Part shown: positions 46,439 to 56,133 of the stretch, piece by piece
How the letters are laid out: every line of letters begins with the position of its first letter
Numbering within the stretch: position 1 is the first letter of the stretch
NCBI GenBank assembly: GCA_028687585.1
Contig: JAQTZV010000010.1
Span: forward strand, 100,844 to 164,843
From: Desulfuromonadaceae bacterium
GTDB lineage: Bacteria; Desulfobacterota; Desulfuromonadia; Geobacterales; Pseudopelobacteraceae
DNA length: 64,000 nucleotides
Direction of reading: 5' to 3'
The notes under the pieces: model-generated
Databases searched by the model: none
Told to the model about the DNA's origin: nothing
The model's input: the letters and a program-made list of their open reading frames with translations, nothing else
Position numbers and translations under genes: made by a program

Positions 46439-47151
46439 CCGGGCTTGATTTTGACGGGAAATTCCGGATCTTGCCTTAATGAAGTCAGTAGTACACCATT
46501 ACAAACCTTCCTTATGGGCGGATACCATTTTCGGCTTTCAACTCTTCATATTCACAACCGGCTCTTGCCACTATTATCATTGACCGTTCCCGGCGCAAGA
46601 CAGAACATCTATCCATCAATGGTAATAGTGGCAAGTCTCACGTCGGAATTCTTCATGGACATCCAGCCTTTTATGCTGCGGCAAGTCCACCAACGCGAGC
46701 AAGGGTTTCTATCAATATTGTGCGCTTTACTCCAAAATTACTGTAAACTGCAGCTTTCGACATGCCCTGGTGAGCGGTTAGTATTGCGTCCTGTTTCTCC
46801 ACGGTAATGGCTGCAGGCCCTCGCCTTAACCAGCGGGTCAAAATCCGACTCCATACGGTCGCGGCTTACCCCGCAAGGTCGTTATACAACAAACCGAAAA
46901 ACCAAATTAAAACCGAGAACCGAGCGCCCTTGATAGGCGCAAAAAACCAAATAAAATCATAAAAAATATTATTTTATGCTACACTTTCAATAAGATATTG
47001 ATTTTTATACTGCATATTGTGCCTGAATTTTGGCACACACAATATATAGTTATTTTGTTGGATTGCTGTCCAAAAATACTGTTTACAAAAAACTTTCCGA
47101 TACTGTATATAGCAACGCTTATAAACTCGTTGCCCAATAAGGGAGGACGGA
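46439..47151. other. gene-poor stretch, 713 bp
   Basis: An open frame of 120 codons (46445-46807) lacks a ribosome site and resembles no protein, so it is not called. The stretch holds a long inverted repeat (46564-46635) and a short hairpin GCGCC/GGCGC near 46926-46942. The right part (46870-47130) is strongly AT-rich and probably holds the promoter of the next gene. Confidence 0.5.
46564..46635. repeat. 20-bp inverted repeat
   Basis: CTTGCCACTATTATCATTGA at 46564-46583 and TCAATGGTAATAGTGGCAAG at 46616-46635 are complementary at 19 of 20 positions, with a 32-base loop. No T-run follows. Confidence 0.75.
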
Positions 47152-47400
47152 ATGAATAATATGGGACATAATTTGAGCACTTCACCAGTTGCTGTTAATT
47201 CAATTATCTTTTGCGGAATTTCCTTTGACCCGTCCAGGACAACTCTGACACAAAAGGCTTCAAAACAAGAGTTTGTGAGAGATGATGTCTTTATTAACCA
47301 AAGCATTGACCCATATCAGCGATTGTCTAATGCAAAAGATATTATTGCTGCTGGTGGTAGTCTTTACGCACATGAAAGAGACAAAGGGAAAAGAGGGTAA
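47152..47400 (+). CDS. small protein, partner of the SDH-type protease
   Basis: This 82-residue protein has GGGAGGA before its ATG and ends nine bases before the protease gene. It contains SFDPSRTTLTQKASKQEFVRDDVFINQSIDPYQRLSNAK; no domain is recognised. The tight spacing and good ribosome site suggest a real partner gene. Confidence 0.55.
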   Translation: MNNMGHNLSTSPVAVNSIIFCGISFDPSRTTLTQKASKQEFVRDDVFINQSIDPYQRLSNAKDIIAAGGSLYAHERDKGKRG

Positions 47401-47409
47401 TTTAATTTT

Positions 47410-48240
47410 ATGGCCGATTGCTTTCCTAGAACCTCAGAAACACCGAATCAATCCCCCTTCTTTTGGGTTAGCCACAAAGATAGGTATCTTCGGCAATTAT
47501 TGATTAAGGATATAGAAGCGTTAACCAATAGAAATCTGATTGTTTATTTTACTGACTGTGATCGAACTAACGCACAAATTGATCAAAGTGATGACGTTGG
47601 GTTTTACGAACTGCTAAATAAAATAGAAGGTAAAGCCATTGATTTATTGTTAGAAACAAATGGTGGCGCAACCGATGCCACCGAAAAAATCTGTGGTTTA
47701 TTAAGGCAAGCCACAGATGACCTACGTGTTATTGTACCAAGAAGAGCGAAAAGCAACGGTACGGTCTTTGCCCTCTGTGGTTCCAATATACTGATGGGCT
47801 TCCAGTCAGAGTTGGGGCCAATCGACCCTTCAATCTGCGGAGCTCCTGCTGAATTCATTATAAATGCTCCCGCAGGAACAATTAATCCTATTGATATTCA
47901 GTTTGCAAATTCTGCAAGGCTACAAACAAGAAAACTTGCGTCCTCTCTATTAAAAACCGGGATGATGAAAGAATTTACAGATGACGATATAAATATTACA
48001 GTTGAGAAATTAGCTACAAAAGATCACTACCATTCCCACGGTTCTTCTATAGATGCAGATGAAGCAATTCGGCTTAACTTAAACGTCGAAAAATTGCCTC
48101 CTGAAAATGATTTATGGAAAAAGATATGGTTGTTGAGAACAATGTATCAGCATGATTGTGGCATTTATGGCTACTCAAAATTGTTTGAAGGCAACTATGT
48201 AAGCTCTGCTGTTTCTATTACACCCACCCCTACCAAATAA
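47410..48240 (+). CDS. SDH-family Clp-fold serine proteinase
   Basis: This 276-residue protein matches the serine-dehydrogenase-proteinase group of the Clp/crotonase fold: LLLETNGGATDATEKI, VPRRAKSNGTVFALCGSNILMGFQSELGPIDP (catalytic Ser in KSNGT) and a downstream His region (DHYHSHG). It is soluble, without a membrane anchor. Such proteases appear in mobile and defence settings; the substrate is unknown. It lies directly after the 82-residue gene. Confidence 0.8.
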   Translation: MADCFPRTSETPNQSPFFWVSHKDRYLRQLLIKDIEALTNRNLIVYFTDCDRTNAQIDQSDDVGFYELLNKIEGKAIDLLLETNGGATDATEKICGLLRQATDDLRVIVPRRAKSNGTVFALCGSNILMGFQSELGPIDPSICGAPAEFIINAPAGTINPIDIQFANSARLQTRKLASSLLKTGMMKEFTDDDINITVEKLATKDHYHSHGSSIDADEAIRLNLNVEKLPPENDLWKKIWLLRTMYQHDCGIYGYSKLFEGNYVSSAVSITPTPTK

Positions 48241-48806
48241 GAGATATACCGCTCATCACTGGCTTATAAGCTTTTTACATTCCATATTCAATTTCCAAAG
48301 AGCAGACAAATCGTATAATCGGGTAGCTGATGAATACAATGCTATTGCCTCAGATCCTGCTAAATAAGAGTGTAAGTCCAACCATCGGCACGACCCGCCC
48401 GAAAACCTGCGGGTCAGCATCAGCCCCGTTAAGCCGACTCTGCACTTTATTCAATAATGCAGTCTAAACATCAATATTCTGGCCCCTCGATTTGCTCCCG
48501 ATGATAGAGTTGTTTCCCTGGTGTCTCGCATAGATCGCAAATTTCAGGACCGGGAGCAAATTCACATTCCTGAAAACCCATTTTCTCGACTATTTGCAAT
48601 TAAAGGAAGTAGCAAAGAGGAATAAACGGTCTGTTAGTAAACAGATTGCTTTTTGGATTGAAGATAAGTTGAGTGAGGAAAAGAGTAACTAATGATTTCA
48701 TCTGTTGCTATTGGTAATTTGATGTTTATATGCTGTCAAAAAAACGCCGCTTTCAGATGCCCGCCAATAAAAACGCCATACTGCATAAAGAGTGAGGTAC
48801 AAAGAT
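48241..48806. other. stretch with gene remnants, 566 bp
   Basis: No complete gene is visible. It contains a ribbon-helix-helix-like remnant (48588-48692) and an overlapping frame ending DREQIHIPENPFSRLFAI before a TAA at about 48621. Both look like decayed toxin-antitoxin type genes. Confidence 0.4.
48588..48692 (+). pseudogene. ribbon-helix-helix antitoxin-like remnant
   Basis: The frame reads DYLQLKEVAKRNKRSVSKQI then AFWIEDKLSEEKSN and a stop. AKRNKRSVSKQIAFWIE is a typical RHH core as in ParD-type antitoxins. No start codon or ribosome site is seen. Confidence 0.4.
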
Positions 48807-51800
48807 TTAATGTTCTGCCGCCTGGAATCGCCCCGACTTAAATCCCTCGTAGACCATCTCCAACATGATCCCCTCGAAGCCCTTCTTGACTCGCTCATTA
48901 CCTAAAACCTGACTCGCCATTGATTGGTAATTATCCAAACCAGAAATGATCGTATCCATAAGTACCTTGTTGAAGTCACCAAGAGCAAACTGTTCCTTGC
49001 TATTACTGGACGCCTGATAGGAAAGCCCTTCATTTTCAAGCATCTTGCCGCTAATATGAGTAGCATAGCCAACAAGATCGGCATCGCTCAAGTCGCCTTC
49101 AAAAACAGTATTCAGCTGACTGATAATAGCCGACAAAAATTCCGCTTCTGGATCGTGGCTTTGTCCTGAGCCAACGTCGGTTAAAGGCTTCAACTGCGTA
49201 TCTTCCTCTGCCGCTTCCCCCAATTGTAACTGCCGCTCATTTAGAGAATTCAAGCGATAGTGTGTCATTTTTACCTGGCTTAAATCAATAGGGTCAGGTT
49301 CAATTGCTTCTGTTAGCCAAGGCAGAAGATGCCTACAGAAAACAGATCTTTTCTCCAAGTCAGTATCACCATAGTCAATGAGTTGCGATAGGAAATCATA
49401 TACTTTAACAAAACTACTCAGGTCTTTTCGGAAAATTCGCAACTCATCTACTCGCCCATTATCATCAGTGTCCTTCGCCTGCTGCATCTGGATCCGGAAA
49501 CGATCAACGGCCGGGGCAATGTGAGCTTGCATTTCCTTTTGTGTACCCTTTGGATCAAAATAAGAATGTGCAAAGGATTCAACTTCAGATTCTGTGTAAA
49601 TGTGTGCCTGGTCGATTTTTGCCTGAAGGGTATGGACAATATTCGGGTCCGTAACACCGGATAGTTCTGCCGTTCTGTAGTACGGTTCAAAGGCTTTGAG
49701 GATTTCTTCAGGATCGTTGACGAAGTCGAGGATAAATGTTTCTGTTTTTCCTGGGAAAATACGATTGAGCCGGGAAAAGGTCTGGACGGCTGCAACGCCA
49801 GACAACTTTTTATCCACGTACATGGCGCAGAGGAGCGGTTGGTCAAAGCCGGTTTGGAATTTGTTCGCCACTATCAGCACCTGAAATTCGTCGGAACCGA
49901 AAGCCTCTCTGATATCTCGGCCTTTGAGAGCTTTGTTCATATTGCTCTCGTTGAACTGATTTGGCCCGCTTTCCGTATCCGTGACATCCCCCGAAAAAGC
50001 AACAATAGTCTGCAGACCTTTGTAACCGCACTCATGGATGTACTTGTCGATAGCCAGTTTGTATCGTACGGCTTCTTTACGGGAACTGGTAACAACCATA
50101 GCCTTTGCATGTCCGTTAAGCTTGTGGGCGATTTTTGAGCGGAAATGCTCCACTATTACAATTACCTTCTGACTGATGTTGTAAGGATGGAGTCTGACCC
50201 ATTTGGAAAGCTGCTTGAGCGCCTTTCCCTTATCGACCTCTTCATCATACTCCTGATCACCTACCGCTAATCTGTAGGCCAAGGAGTAAGGCGTAAAGTT
50301 CTTCAGCACGTCGAGAATAAACCCTTCCTCAATTGCCTGCTGCATACTGTAGACATGGAAAGGTTCCGGGATTCCAGAGACACCTGGACGGCCAAATAGC
50401 TCGATGGTCTTGGCTTTTGGAGTTGCGGTAAAGGCGAAGAAACTGACGTTCTTTGGCAGCAATCGCCCTGCCATTTCCGCCAGCATCACATCCTCTGCAG
50501 AAACCTCTTCGTCTTCCTCGATCTGTTCGGCAGTTAGAACTTGACGAAGCCGGCGGGAAGCGGCACCGGACTGTGAAGAGTGCGCTTCATCAATAATGAC
50601 TGCAAATGTCCGGTCTTTGAGCGAAGTAAGCTGTTGGATCTCTTCCAGTACAAACGGGAAAGTCTGGATGGTAACGATAATGATTGGCTTTCGGTCAACC
50701 AATGCCTGAACTAGTTGACTGGATTTGACACCTTCCTTCTTGATACGACAGACTACGCCTTCCTTGTGTTCAAACTGATAGATGGTCTCCTGCAACTGGC
50801 TGTCGAGTACCGTCCGGTCGGTGATTACAATGACACTATCGAAGGTCTTCTTGTCGTTTTTGTCATGAAGGCTTGCCAGACGGTGGGAGAGCCAGGCAAT
50901 AGAGTTCGACTTTCCTGATCCGGCGCTGTGCATGGCAAGATAAGTCTGTCCAGGGCCTTCCTTTTGAGATGCGGATTCCAGTTCGGTGACAACCTCCCAC
51001 TGGTGGTACCGAGGGAAGATCATGCTTTCAACAGTCGATTTTGAACCGTCCAGACCGATCTTCTGTTTCTTCTCCAGGTGGACGAAGCGCCCGATTATAT
51101 CCAGCCAGTGATCCCGATTGAGAACACGTTCCCATAAGTAGCTTGTACGGTACCCGTCCGGATTAGCCGGATTTCCTTGGCCGCCGTTGTTGCCAATATT
51201 GAAGGGTAAAAAATTGGTTTCCTTCCCCTTTAATTCTGTAGTCATATAGACTTCATCAGTACTGACTGCAAAATGTACCAGCGCCCGCCGCTTAAAAGCA
51301 AGCAGCGGTTCAATATGTTTGCTCTTGGAGTCTTTCGGATTTCGGTCGTAACGGTACTGTTTGATAGCATCTGATACTGACTGGGTGAAATCGGTCTTCA
51401 ATTCCAGAGTGGCAACCGGAATGCCATTGACGAACAGAACCAAGTCGATGCTGTTTTCGTTGTGTCGGGAATAACGGACTTGGCGCACCACCCGGCATCG
51501 GACGTTATTGTAACGTTCCATTATTTCCGGATTAAGGCCATGAGACGGCTTGAACTGGCAGAGCTGGAATTTTGCGTTGTGGTCCTTGAAGCCATGGCGG
51601 AGCAAGGCTAAGGAGCCGTCCTTGTCCATCAGGGCGACAGCACGTTCACAGATTTTCCGTTCGGTGTCCTTGCCGTGGAAGGCCGACAGCTTTTCCAGTT
51701 CCTTCGGCTGAGTGTCCTGGAGCCAGCCGATCAGATCTTCTGGGTAAATTGCAAGTTCCCGGTCGTATTTCTTTTGATCACCCTCAAGCCAGCCATTGCC

Positions 51801-51857
51801 GGTTAGATGGGAAACCAGTTCCTGCTCGAAGGTTATTTCACGGTGGCGGTCGGTCAT
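48807..51857 (-). CDS. hsdR: type I restriction enzyme, R subunit
   Basis: This is a 1016-residue protein. The order is an N-terminal PD-(D/E)xK nuclease (SIDLVLFVNGIPVATLELKTD, catalytic ELK near 152-154), helicase motif I AGSGKS near 312-317, DEAH near 425 and FTATPK. The C-terminal part holds the HsdM/S-binding helices. It is the translocase and nuclease of the complex. It is the last gene of the hsd operon, 75 bases after the unknown 142-residue gene. AAGGGG precedes the ATG. Confidence 0.95.
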   Translation of the reverse strand: MTDRHREITFEQELVSHLTGNGWLEGDQKKYDRELAIYPEDLIGWLQDTQPKELEKLSAFHGKDTERKICERAVALMDKDGSLALLRHGFKDHNAKFQLCQFKPSHGLNPEIMERYNNVRCRVVRQVRYSRHNENSIDLVLFVNGIPVATLELKTDFTQSVSDAIKQYRYDRNPKDSKSKHIEPLLAFKRRALVHFAVSTDEVYMTTELKGKETNFLPFNIGNNGGQGNPANPDGYRTSYLWERVLNRDHWLDIIGRFVHLEKKQKIGLDGSKSTVESMIFPRYHQWEVVTELESASQKEGPGQTYLAMHSAGSGKSNSIAWLSHRLASLHDKNDKKTFDSVIVITDRTVLDSQLQETIYQFEHKEGVVCRIKKEGVKSSQLVQALVDRKPIIIVTIQTFPFVLEEIQQLTSLKDRTFAVIIDEAHSSQSGAASRRLRQVLTAEQIEEDEEVSAEDVMLAEMAGRLLPKNVSFFAFTATPKAKTIELFGRPGVSGIPEPFHVYSMQQAIEEGFILDVLKNFTPYSLAYRLAVGDQEYDEEVDKGKALKQLSKWVRLHPYNISQKVIVIVEHFRSKIAHKLNGHAKAMVVTSSRKEAVRYKLAIDKYIHECGYKGLQTIVAFSGDVTDTESGPNQFNESNMNKALKGRDIREAFGSDEFQVLIVANKFQTGFDQPLLCAMYVDKKLSGVAAVQTFSRLNRIFPGKTETFILDFVNDPEEILKAFEPYYRTAELSGVTDPNIVHTLQAKIDQAHIYTESEVESFAHSYFDPKGTQKEMQAHIAPAVDRFRIQMQQAKDTDDNGRVDELRIFRKDLSSFVKVYDFLSQLIDYGDTDLEKRSVFCRHLLPWLTEAIEPDPIDLSQVKMTHYRLNSLNERQLQLGEAAEEDTQLKPLTDVGSGQSHDPEAEFLSAIISQLNTVFEGDLSDADLVGYATHISGKMLENEGLSYQASSNSKEQFALGDFNKVLMDTIISGLDNYQSMASQVLGNERVKKGFEGIMLEMVYEGFKSGRFQAAEH

Positions 51858-51932
51858 GCCAAGCCCCTTACATCGAATTTATAAGTCAAAACCGCATTCT
51901 TTTAGCAACACAGTTAAAAAAGTTGTCATTTC

Positions 51933-52361
51933 CTACAAACCAAGAAACTTTTTGAAAATCTCTGGCCCCAAATATTTGACCAAGCGCTGCATAGACTCAG
52001 GAACCAACTCGTATTCCGATTCGCGCTTGAGATTCTGTCCGGTTTTGAACTTGTAGTGTTCAAACATGAACTGGACTGCTTCCTGAAGCTCCTTATGTAT
52101 CCCTGTAGCAACCCAGTACCTGCATGCTTCAACGATTTCCACCGATGCGAATGAGGCTCCTACTACCGAAGTCTTCCTAGCAGGATCACCTTGCCAATAG
52201 ACGGTCAGTAATCCATTATCACCATCTTCCGATTCGGGAACAGGGACAAAAATGCTTCCATCTGTGAGCCTCACCGCTACAAATTGGCCGTCCAGTTTAT
52301 CATGTTGGAAGTGCGGCAAGTTTGCGATGAACCCAGCAATTCGCTGACTCAATGAACTCAT
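51933..52361 (-). CDS. unknown protein inside the hsd operon
   Basis: This is a 142-residue protein. Its start overlaps the hsdS stop by four bases, so it is translated with the restriction genes. The sequence (QRIAGFIANLPHFQHDKLDGQFVAVRLTDGSIFVPVPES...TGIHKELQEAVQFMFEHYKFKTGQNLKRESEYEL) matches nothing I know. Candidate roles are a helper for the S subunit or a control or anti-restriction factor; the sequence does not decide. Confidence 0.75.
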   Translation of the reverse strand: MSSLSQRIAGFIANLPHFQHDKLDGQFVAVRLTDGSIFVPVPESEDGDNGLLTVYWQGDPARKTSVVGASFASVEIVEACRYWVATGIHKELQEAVQFMFEHYKFKTGQNLKRESEYELVPESMQRLVKYLGPEIFKKFLGL

Positions 52362-53725
52362 TGGTTTTCCTTGGTCTGCACGAAATTACGGACGTCAATT
52401 TTTCCAGTCACGGCTGCCGAGATTAATGCACTACGGCGTTCTTTGAGTAGGACGATCGCTTGCCGGGCTTCGCCAACAAGTGCATCTATTTTGGCGGTTT
52501 CGTTGTCAAGAAAGGCGGTGATGGTGGATTGTTCTTGAAGTGATGGCACGCTTACCCAAATGTCTTTGGTTTTTTCCTGGTTCATTATACCAATTGTTGA
52601 TGCGTTAGAAAGATAGCGCATCACTTCTGATTTTACAGCAAGTGAGTATGCAAGGAAATAACCGTCAATTTTTTCGGCAGGTATAACTGCGTTAATCTGC
52701 TGGTTTGCAGATGCAGCGTTTTGGATGTAACCGACTTTACCAAGTGTGGCTCCAATGCTGACAATCAAGACACTACCTGATGGAAAGAGCTTAGTTTCCC
52801 CCGAATCTGCAACCGTCTGGCTGATTTTCCTTGTTGAGTCGCCGAGAATAAGTGAATCCTCAAAATCACCAGGGGTATACCAAACAACTCCATTTTCAAG
52901 TTCCATGCTTGGCGGTTCAGATGATGGTGTTCCGCCAGTTTGGACATTTACAGATATCCTCCTGAGACTGCTAACCTCCCACCCCTCCGGAACCTTACCC
53001 AGCCACTCAATCCCCGAATCCTTCATCGGCTCATCCGGGTTAAGTCCCTTGGTCACGGCATGAGAAATGGTCGCCTGGCGTTTTTCCTTCAACAGTGCAA
53101 TCAACCGCTCTTGCTCCGCCACCAGTTCATTAATTTTGCCTATTTCTAGCTTGAGAAAGTTGGCGATAGCTATTTGCTCTTCTCTCTCTGGCAATGCAAT
53201 TTGGAGTTTTTTTACGGCACCAAGGTTGATTCTAAGTCTGGTTATACCTGATGAAAGACATTCCGCATTTGCACGAAAAAATGGAGAATTAATAGCGTTT
53301 ACCAAAAAAGGGACATACACTTCCTTTTGCGAAACAGCAAGTCTAATACAATCAGCAACTATGACATATCGTTCATAATCATTCCGTACAACAGCAGCTC
53401 GTGCAACTGGTTCTGCCATTTTTGCAATTACGATATCACCAGGGAAGGCATTGTGCCTACAAAGGCTATCTGCTTTATCCTCGGAGACAAATCGTGTCTC
53501 GTTAAGAATATGTTGGCCGTTCACGATATTATTGAGCTGTATTAGTGGTATGCCTGTATCAGTATATTCGTCGTTTTTAAGGTCAGACCCAAACGGCCCA
53601 TCTACAAAAGAATATTTGTCTTCGGAGCAGATATCTTTTAAACGCTTTATTTTCCAGTGATCCGGAATCTCTCCTAGCCACTCAACCGCGCTCTCTTTAT
53701 ATTTTCCGTATCGAGGAAGGCTCAT
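52358..53725 (-). CDS. hsdS: type I restriction-modification specificity subunit
   Basis: This 455-residue protein has two target-recognition domains, each opening with an [19 protein letters not shown] repeat (residues about 11-25 and 232-246). Each is followed by a helical linker (the first [18 protein letters not shown], the second [18 protein letters not shown]). The S subunit sets the bipartite recognition site. It overlaps hsdM and the next gene by four bases each. Confidence 0.93.
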   Translation of the reverse strand: MSLPRYGKYKESAVEWLGEIPDHWKIKRLKDICSEDKYSFVDGPFGSDLKNDEYTDTGIPLIQLNNIVNGQHILNETRFVSEDKADSLCRHNAFPGDIVIAKMAEPVARAAVVRNDYERYVIVADCIRLAVSQKEVYVPFLVNAINSPFFRANAECLSSGITRLRINLGAVKKLQIALPEREEQIAIANFLKLEIGKINELVAEQERLIALLKEKRQATISHAVTKGLNPDEPMKDSGIEWLGKVPEGWEVSSLRRISVNVQTGGTPSSEPPSMELENGVVWYTPGDFEDSLILGDSTRKISQTVADSGETKLFPSGSVLIVSIGATLGKVGYIQNAASANQQINAVIPAEKIDGYFLAYSLAVKSEVMRYLSNASTIGIMNQEKTKDIWVSVPSLQEQSTITAFLDNETAKIDALVGEARQAIVLLKERRSALISAAVTGKIDVRNFVQTKENQ

Positions 53726-55464
53726 GCTGATAACCCGCCTATCATCTGCAGAATTCGGTCAGTACATTTCTTCAGGTCAGTATCTATATCAGTCAAAGGC
53801 CTCGGTGGTTCAAACACGTAAAACTGGCGGTTGAAGGGGATTTCATAGCCTATTTTGGTTTTTTCGTGGTCAATCCAGGCATCTGGCGCATGTGGAAGTA
53901 CTTCACGCTTGAAATAAACCTCAACATCCTCGTTTAACGGCACATTTTCTGTATCTCGAAGGCTACTGTCTGGTTGCGCCTTTCCTTTTAACTTACCCTT
54001 TTCTCCCAGTATAATCTTCCCATTTTCATCCCGCAGCGGACGTTCAACCGTAATAGTGCGATACCCAAAGTCACTGTTATTAAAAATTCGACTGATCGGT
54101 CTGACGTTTTTCTCTGCCGTCTCGAAATCTCCGAAAAGACGGGTTATCTCGGAAATATGGTCTTCCGATAATTCTTTACGTTTACTCCCCAGACTCTTAC
54201 GCATCTTCTGCCAGAAGGATGATGCATCGATAAGTTGCACCTTCCCTTTTCTATGTTCTGGCTTACGATTACTCAGAATCCAGATATAAGTGGAGATGCC
54301 GGTGTTATAGAACATATCAGTTGGAAGTCCGATAATTGCCTCGACGAAATCGTTTTCCAGAACATAGCGGCGGATCTCACTCTCTCCGGACCCGGCGCCA
54401 CCAGTGAACAATGGTGATCCATTGAGTACGATGCCAATTCGGCTGCCACCTTCATCAACAGGACGCATCTTCGCACAAAGGTGCAATAGAAAAAGTAGAC
54501 TGCCATCTGACACTCGGGGGAGTCCCGGTCCGAAGCGTCCGGCAAAGCCTTGCTGCTCATGTTCTTTGCGTACGACCTTCTCAACCTTTTTCCATTCAAC
54601 CCCGAACGGCGGGTTTGAAAGCATATAATCGAAAAATTTCCCATGATGACCGTCATCAGAAAGAGTGTTGCCAAAAACTATATTGCGTACATCCTGTCCT
54701 TTAATGAGCATGTCGGCTTTGCAGATTGCATAAGACTCGGCATTCAATTCTTGGCCAAACACAACCAGCGTTGCCTTAGGGTTGATTTGCGCCAAATGCT
54801 CACCAGAAGTACTTAGCATTCCACCGGTACCGCCAGTAGGATCATACAGGCTCCTGACTATCCCCTCTTGGGTAAGAGCCTCATCGTCTTCAATGAAAAG
54901 CAGGTTTACCATCAGACTAATTACTTCTCGCGGTGTGAAGTGCTCTCCTGCTGTTTCATTTGAAAGTTCGGCAAAGCGGCGAATAAGTTCTTCAAAGGCA
55001 AGCCCCATGTCGCCGTTACTAACTGAGTTGGGATGGAGGTCCACTTTGGCGAATAGTTGGACAACCATATACAAAAGATTGGAGGCATCGAGCTTTTCTA
55101 TCTGACTGCTGAATTCATAGCGGTCGAATATTTCCCTGGCATTCTCACTGAAACTGGAAATGTAGCTAATGAGGTTAGCTTTGATATTTGCCGAATCCGC
55201 AAGGAGTTTTTGAAAATCCATTTGAGAGGTATTGTAAAAAGTCTGTTTTGACTTTCTGATTAGAAACTGTTCAAGCGGGATATTTAAGGACTTTCTGAAT
55301 TCGTATTCTGCAAGAACATCAGCTTTTGTTCCTTCAAGGACGCAATCAAGGCGTCGTAAGAGAGTGAAGGGTAGAATTACTTTGCCATAGTCGGATTGCT
55401 TATAATCTCCACGGAGTTGGTCAGCGACAGTCCAGATGAATGCAGCGAGTGATTTATGGTTCAT
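53722..55464 (-). CDS. hsdM: type I restriction-modification methyltransferase subunit
   Basis: This 580-residue protein has an N-terminal HsdM helical domain ([29 protein letters not shown]), motif [11 protein letters not shown] and motif IV NPPFG (N6-adenine type). It methylates the host sites. ATG 55464 is chosen because GGAG lies six bases before it. Confidence 0.94.
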   Translation of the reverse strand: MNHKSLAAFIWTVADQLRGDYKQSDYGKVILPFTLLRRLDCVLEGTKADVLAEYEFRKSLNIPLEQFLIRKSKQTFYNTSQMDFQKLLADSANIKANLISYISSFSENAREIFDRYEFSSQIEKLDASNLLYMVVQLFAKVDLHPNSVSNGDMGLAFEELIRRFAELSNETAGEHFTPREVISLMVNLLFIEDDEALTQEGIVRSLYDPTGGTGGMLSTSGEHLAQINPKATLVVFGQELNAESYAICKADMLIKGQDVRNIVFGNTLSDDGHHGKFFDYMLSNPPFGVEWKKVEKVVRKEHEQQGFAGRFGPGLPRVSDGSLLFLLHLCAKMRPVDEGGSRIGIVLNGSPLFTGGAGSGESEIRRYVLENDFVEAIIGLPTDMFYNTGISTYIWILSNRKPEHRKGKVQLIDASSFWQKMRKSLGSKRKELSEDHISEITRLFGDFETAEKNVRPISRIFNNSDFGYRTITVERPLRDENGKIILGEKGKLKGKAQPDSSLRDTENVPLNEDVEVYFKREVLPHAPDAWIDHEKTKIGYEIPFNRQFYVFEPPRPLTDIDTDLKKCTDRILQMIGGLSA

Positions 55465-55573
55465 TAATTCTCCATTTTTCTGTATCGACAATTGCTATAG
55501 ATTCGCAGCCAATTGCTCGTAATAGTCCCGCAAATCCAATAATTCCATCACTAATCCGATTATCGTTTTAGAC

Positions 55574-55828
55574 TTATTCTCTAAACAATCCGATATCCAG
55601 ACATCCAATAGCCCTTAGACTTTCAATAAAAAAATCAGCAGAAAACGCTCCCCTAGTGATTCGGTTGTCAACTGCAGCCTTAGTGATCTTTACGCCCTGA
55701 GCAATTAATAAATCAGTTAACTGATGATGGGTAATTTCTCTCCGGGCCAGCTCAGACCGAAGGATTGCTCTTGCTGATTCTTTGCCCGTTAAGTTTACCA
55801 AAACCACATCCAACCTCATTGGCGCCAC
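55574..55828 (-). CDS. DUF6471-like small HTH protein
   Basis: This 84-residue protein (ARAILRSELARREITHHQLTDLLIAQGVKITKAAVDNRITRGAFSADFFIESLRAIGC) is a helical, helix-turn-helix-like domain of the DUF6471 type. It is first in the direction of the hsd operon, 109 bases before hsdM. It could control the operon, as C proteins do in other restriction systems; that is inference. Copy B of the 100-bp repeat supplies the promoter. Confidence 0.7.
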   Translation of the reverse strand: MAPMRLDVVLVNLTGKESARAILRSELARREITHHQLTDLLIAQGVKITKAAVDNRITRGAFSADFFIESLRAIGCLDIGLFRE

Positions 55829-55898
55829 CTCCGAATAGTTTTGAGTGGCTGCACTATATCTGATTTATTGGCATCTTTGCAGTTAGAATAACAATCTG

Positions 55899-55998
55899 AT
55901 TGACAAAATAATCGTTTATGGTAAATATTATCATTAATAATAATTATGTCAATCTTAATTTCAAATAAACAGAAGTAGACCACCATGTTTGTTCGATC
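55899..55998. repeat. 100-bp repeat, copy B, with mirror-image promoters
   Basis: It aligns with copy A (45660-45760). TTGACA (55900-55905) and TGTCAA (55947-55952) face each other at the same spacing. Forward TTGACA-N16-TAAATA serves the HEPN side; reverse TTGACA-N16-TAATAT serves the DUF6471/hsd side. Confidence 0.7.
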
Positions 55999-56037
55999 TT
56001 ATGTAGTTTTTATTGTTTACTTGGATTCATCTATGTA

Positions 56038-56091
56038 ATGCCTGCCTTCGCTGGTTACAAAGAGGCAAAAGGTGATTATGCTGCTGCGTAA
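56038..56091 (+). pseudogene. Sel1/TPR-like gene fragment
   Basis: The short frame reads MPAFAGYKEAKGDYAAA then a stop, like the opening AGF.EG..AY..GDYATAL of Sel1-repeat proteins. It is probably a remnant behind copy B. Confidence 0.3.
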
Positions 56092-56133
56092 GATTTGGAT
56101 GTGGATTGATTTGAACCAGGAAAGGAGTAAATA

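Noticed and set aside
46445..46807. Open frame of 120 codons after the cargo lipoprotein
   Set aside because: It has no ribosome site, spans the 20-bp inverted repeat and reads like random sequence.
46800..46900. Integron attC-like pieces (TTAACC, GTTATAC) here and near 48420 (GTTAAGC)
   Set aside because: The paired core boxes and hairpin geometry of an attC site could not be matched, and no integron integrase is in the window.
46926..46942. Terminator at the hairpin GCGCC/GGCGC
   Set aside because: It is followed by A on the forward strand and has no T-run on the reverse strand.
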